Source of the DNA: Chrysopilus asiliformis
Taxonomy: Eukaryota; Arthropoda; Insecta; Diptera; Rhagionidae
Direction: 5' to 3'
Length of the DNA stretch: 64,000 bases
Assembly (NCBI GenBank): GCA_964034945.1
Contig: OZ035961.1
Location: forward strand, 93,144,991 to 93,208,990
A program made the position numbers and the translations under genes. The notes beneath the pieces are model-generated. The model was not told the DNA's origin. It searched no databases and saw nothing but the letters and a program-made list of their open reading frames with translations. Shown here piece by piece: positions 63,645 to 64,000 of this stretch (position 1 is its first letter; each line of letters begins with the position of its first letter).

Positions 63645-64000
63645 TTCCTTTCTTGGTTTTATTTACTTTTTTGGACTGTGCGCAAATTTTTGTATTGAAA
63701 CTGATTGATTTAGTGCTTGATTGCACTTTTTTTTTAATCTAAAAGTGTTTTTTCAAGAATACTCCGGAGGCGTGCTGGGCGAATCAAAGACTAGATTGGG
63801 GCAATTTCAATCGGCATGATCGTCAATTAGGCGATTTAAATTTTGTGATCTTTACAACATAAAATATTGCTTGATGGTTTCATTAGCACTGCCAACATTT
63901 TTTTTATGAACATGCAAATATTGGGATTTTTTTTTCAAGTAGAGACATACACCGGTATTACGATTGTCGTGTCGCTTTCGACAAGAGTTAATTTATTATT
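63645..64000. other. Downstream of syntenin; no gene seen
   Basis: AT-rich DNA to the window edge with a short GC-balanced part near 63760-63830. No exon or repeat was supported. Confidence 0.35.

Overview
The window reads as nuclear DNA of an insect, most likely a dipteran. It is very AT-rich and has short introns with GT-AG borders. It carries animal genes in multi-exon form and many small DNA transposons. There is no bacterial gene organisation, rRNA, tRNA or CRISPR array that I can support. Assignment below insect level is inference: the acetyltransferase is of the insect dopamine N-acetyltransferase type, and the transposon mix (mariner, Tigger/pogo, Harbinger-like and piggyBac-like MITEs, Helitrons) is common in insects.

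Four protein genes can be assembled exon by exon with consistent reading phase. (1) 1170-1708 (+): a 102-residue single-pass membrane protein of unknown function, three exons, with a TATA box upstream. (2) 2435-4668 (-): a 262-residue dopamine/arylalkylamine N-acetyltransferase, four exons, convergent with gene 1. (3) 47785-52542 (+): a 601-residue NRBP/Madm pseudokinase, ten coding exons, with the family's degenerate kinase motifs. (4) 62295-63381 (+): a 320-residue syntenin with an N-terminal ALIX-type LYPxL motif and two PDZ domains. They belong to unrelated processes (amine acetylation; growth signalling and trafficking; syndecan/exosome scaffolding), so I see no operon-like logic.

About 43 kb between genes 2 and 3 (4.7-47.7 kb) holds no gene I can prove. 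It holds a mariner with a frameshifted transposase (9736-11001), a TIR element with a Helitron nested in it (12371-13623), a piggyBac-like MITE (14704-14910), a 12-bp-period satellite of about 660 bp (16757-17420), a Tigger remnant beside a GC-rich MITE (20207-21536), a 952-bp TA-flanked element (24792-25743), several long hairpins, a second Helitron (31601-32071), and three copies of a TCTG-headed repeat, two of them carrying insertions. MITEs also sit in introns of genes 2 and 3.

The most interesting points are the split small membrane-protein gene, a 384-bp near-perfect palindrome (59407-59790) with a 48-bp ends-only relative (35429-35476), the run of TTA/TAA-flanked MITE families, two loop-sharing hairpins with different arms, and insertion sites that can be proved within the window by comparing repeat copies. 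I did not find a convincing new multi-gene system. All calls are by eye; no search or alignment was run.
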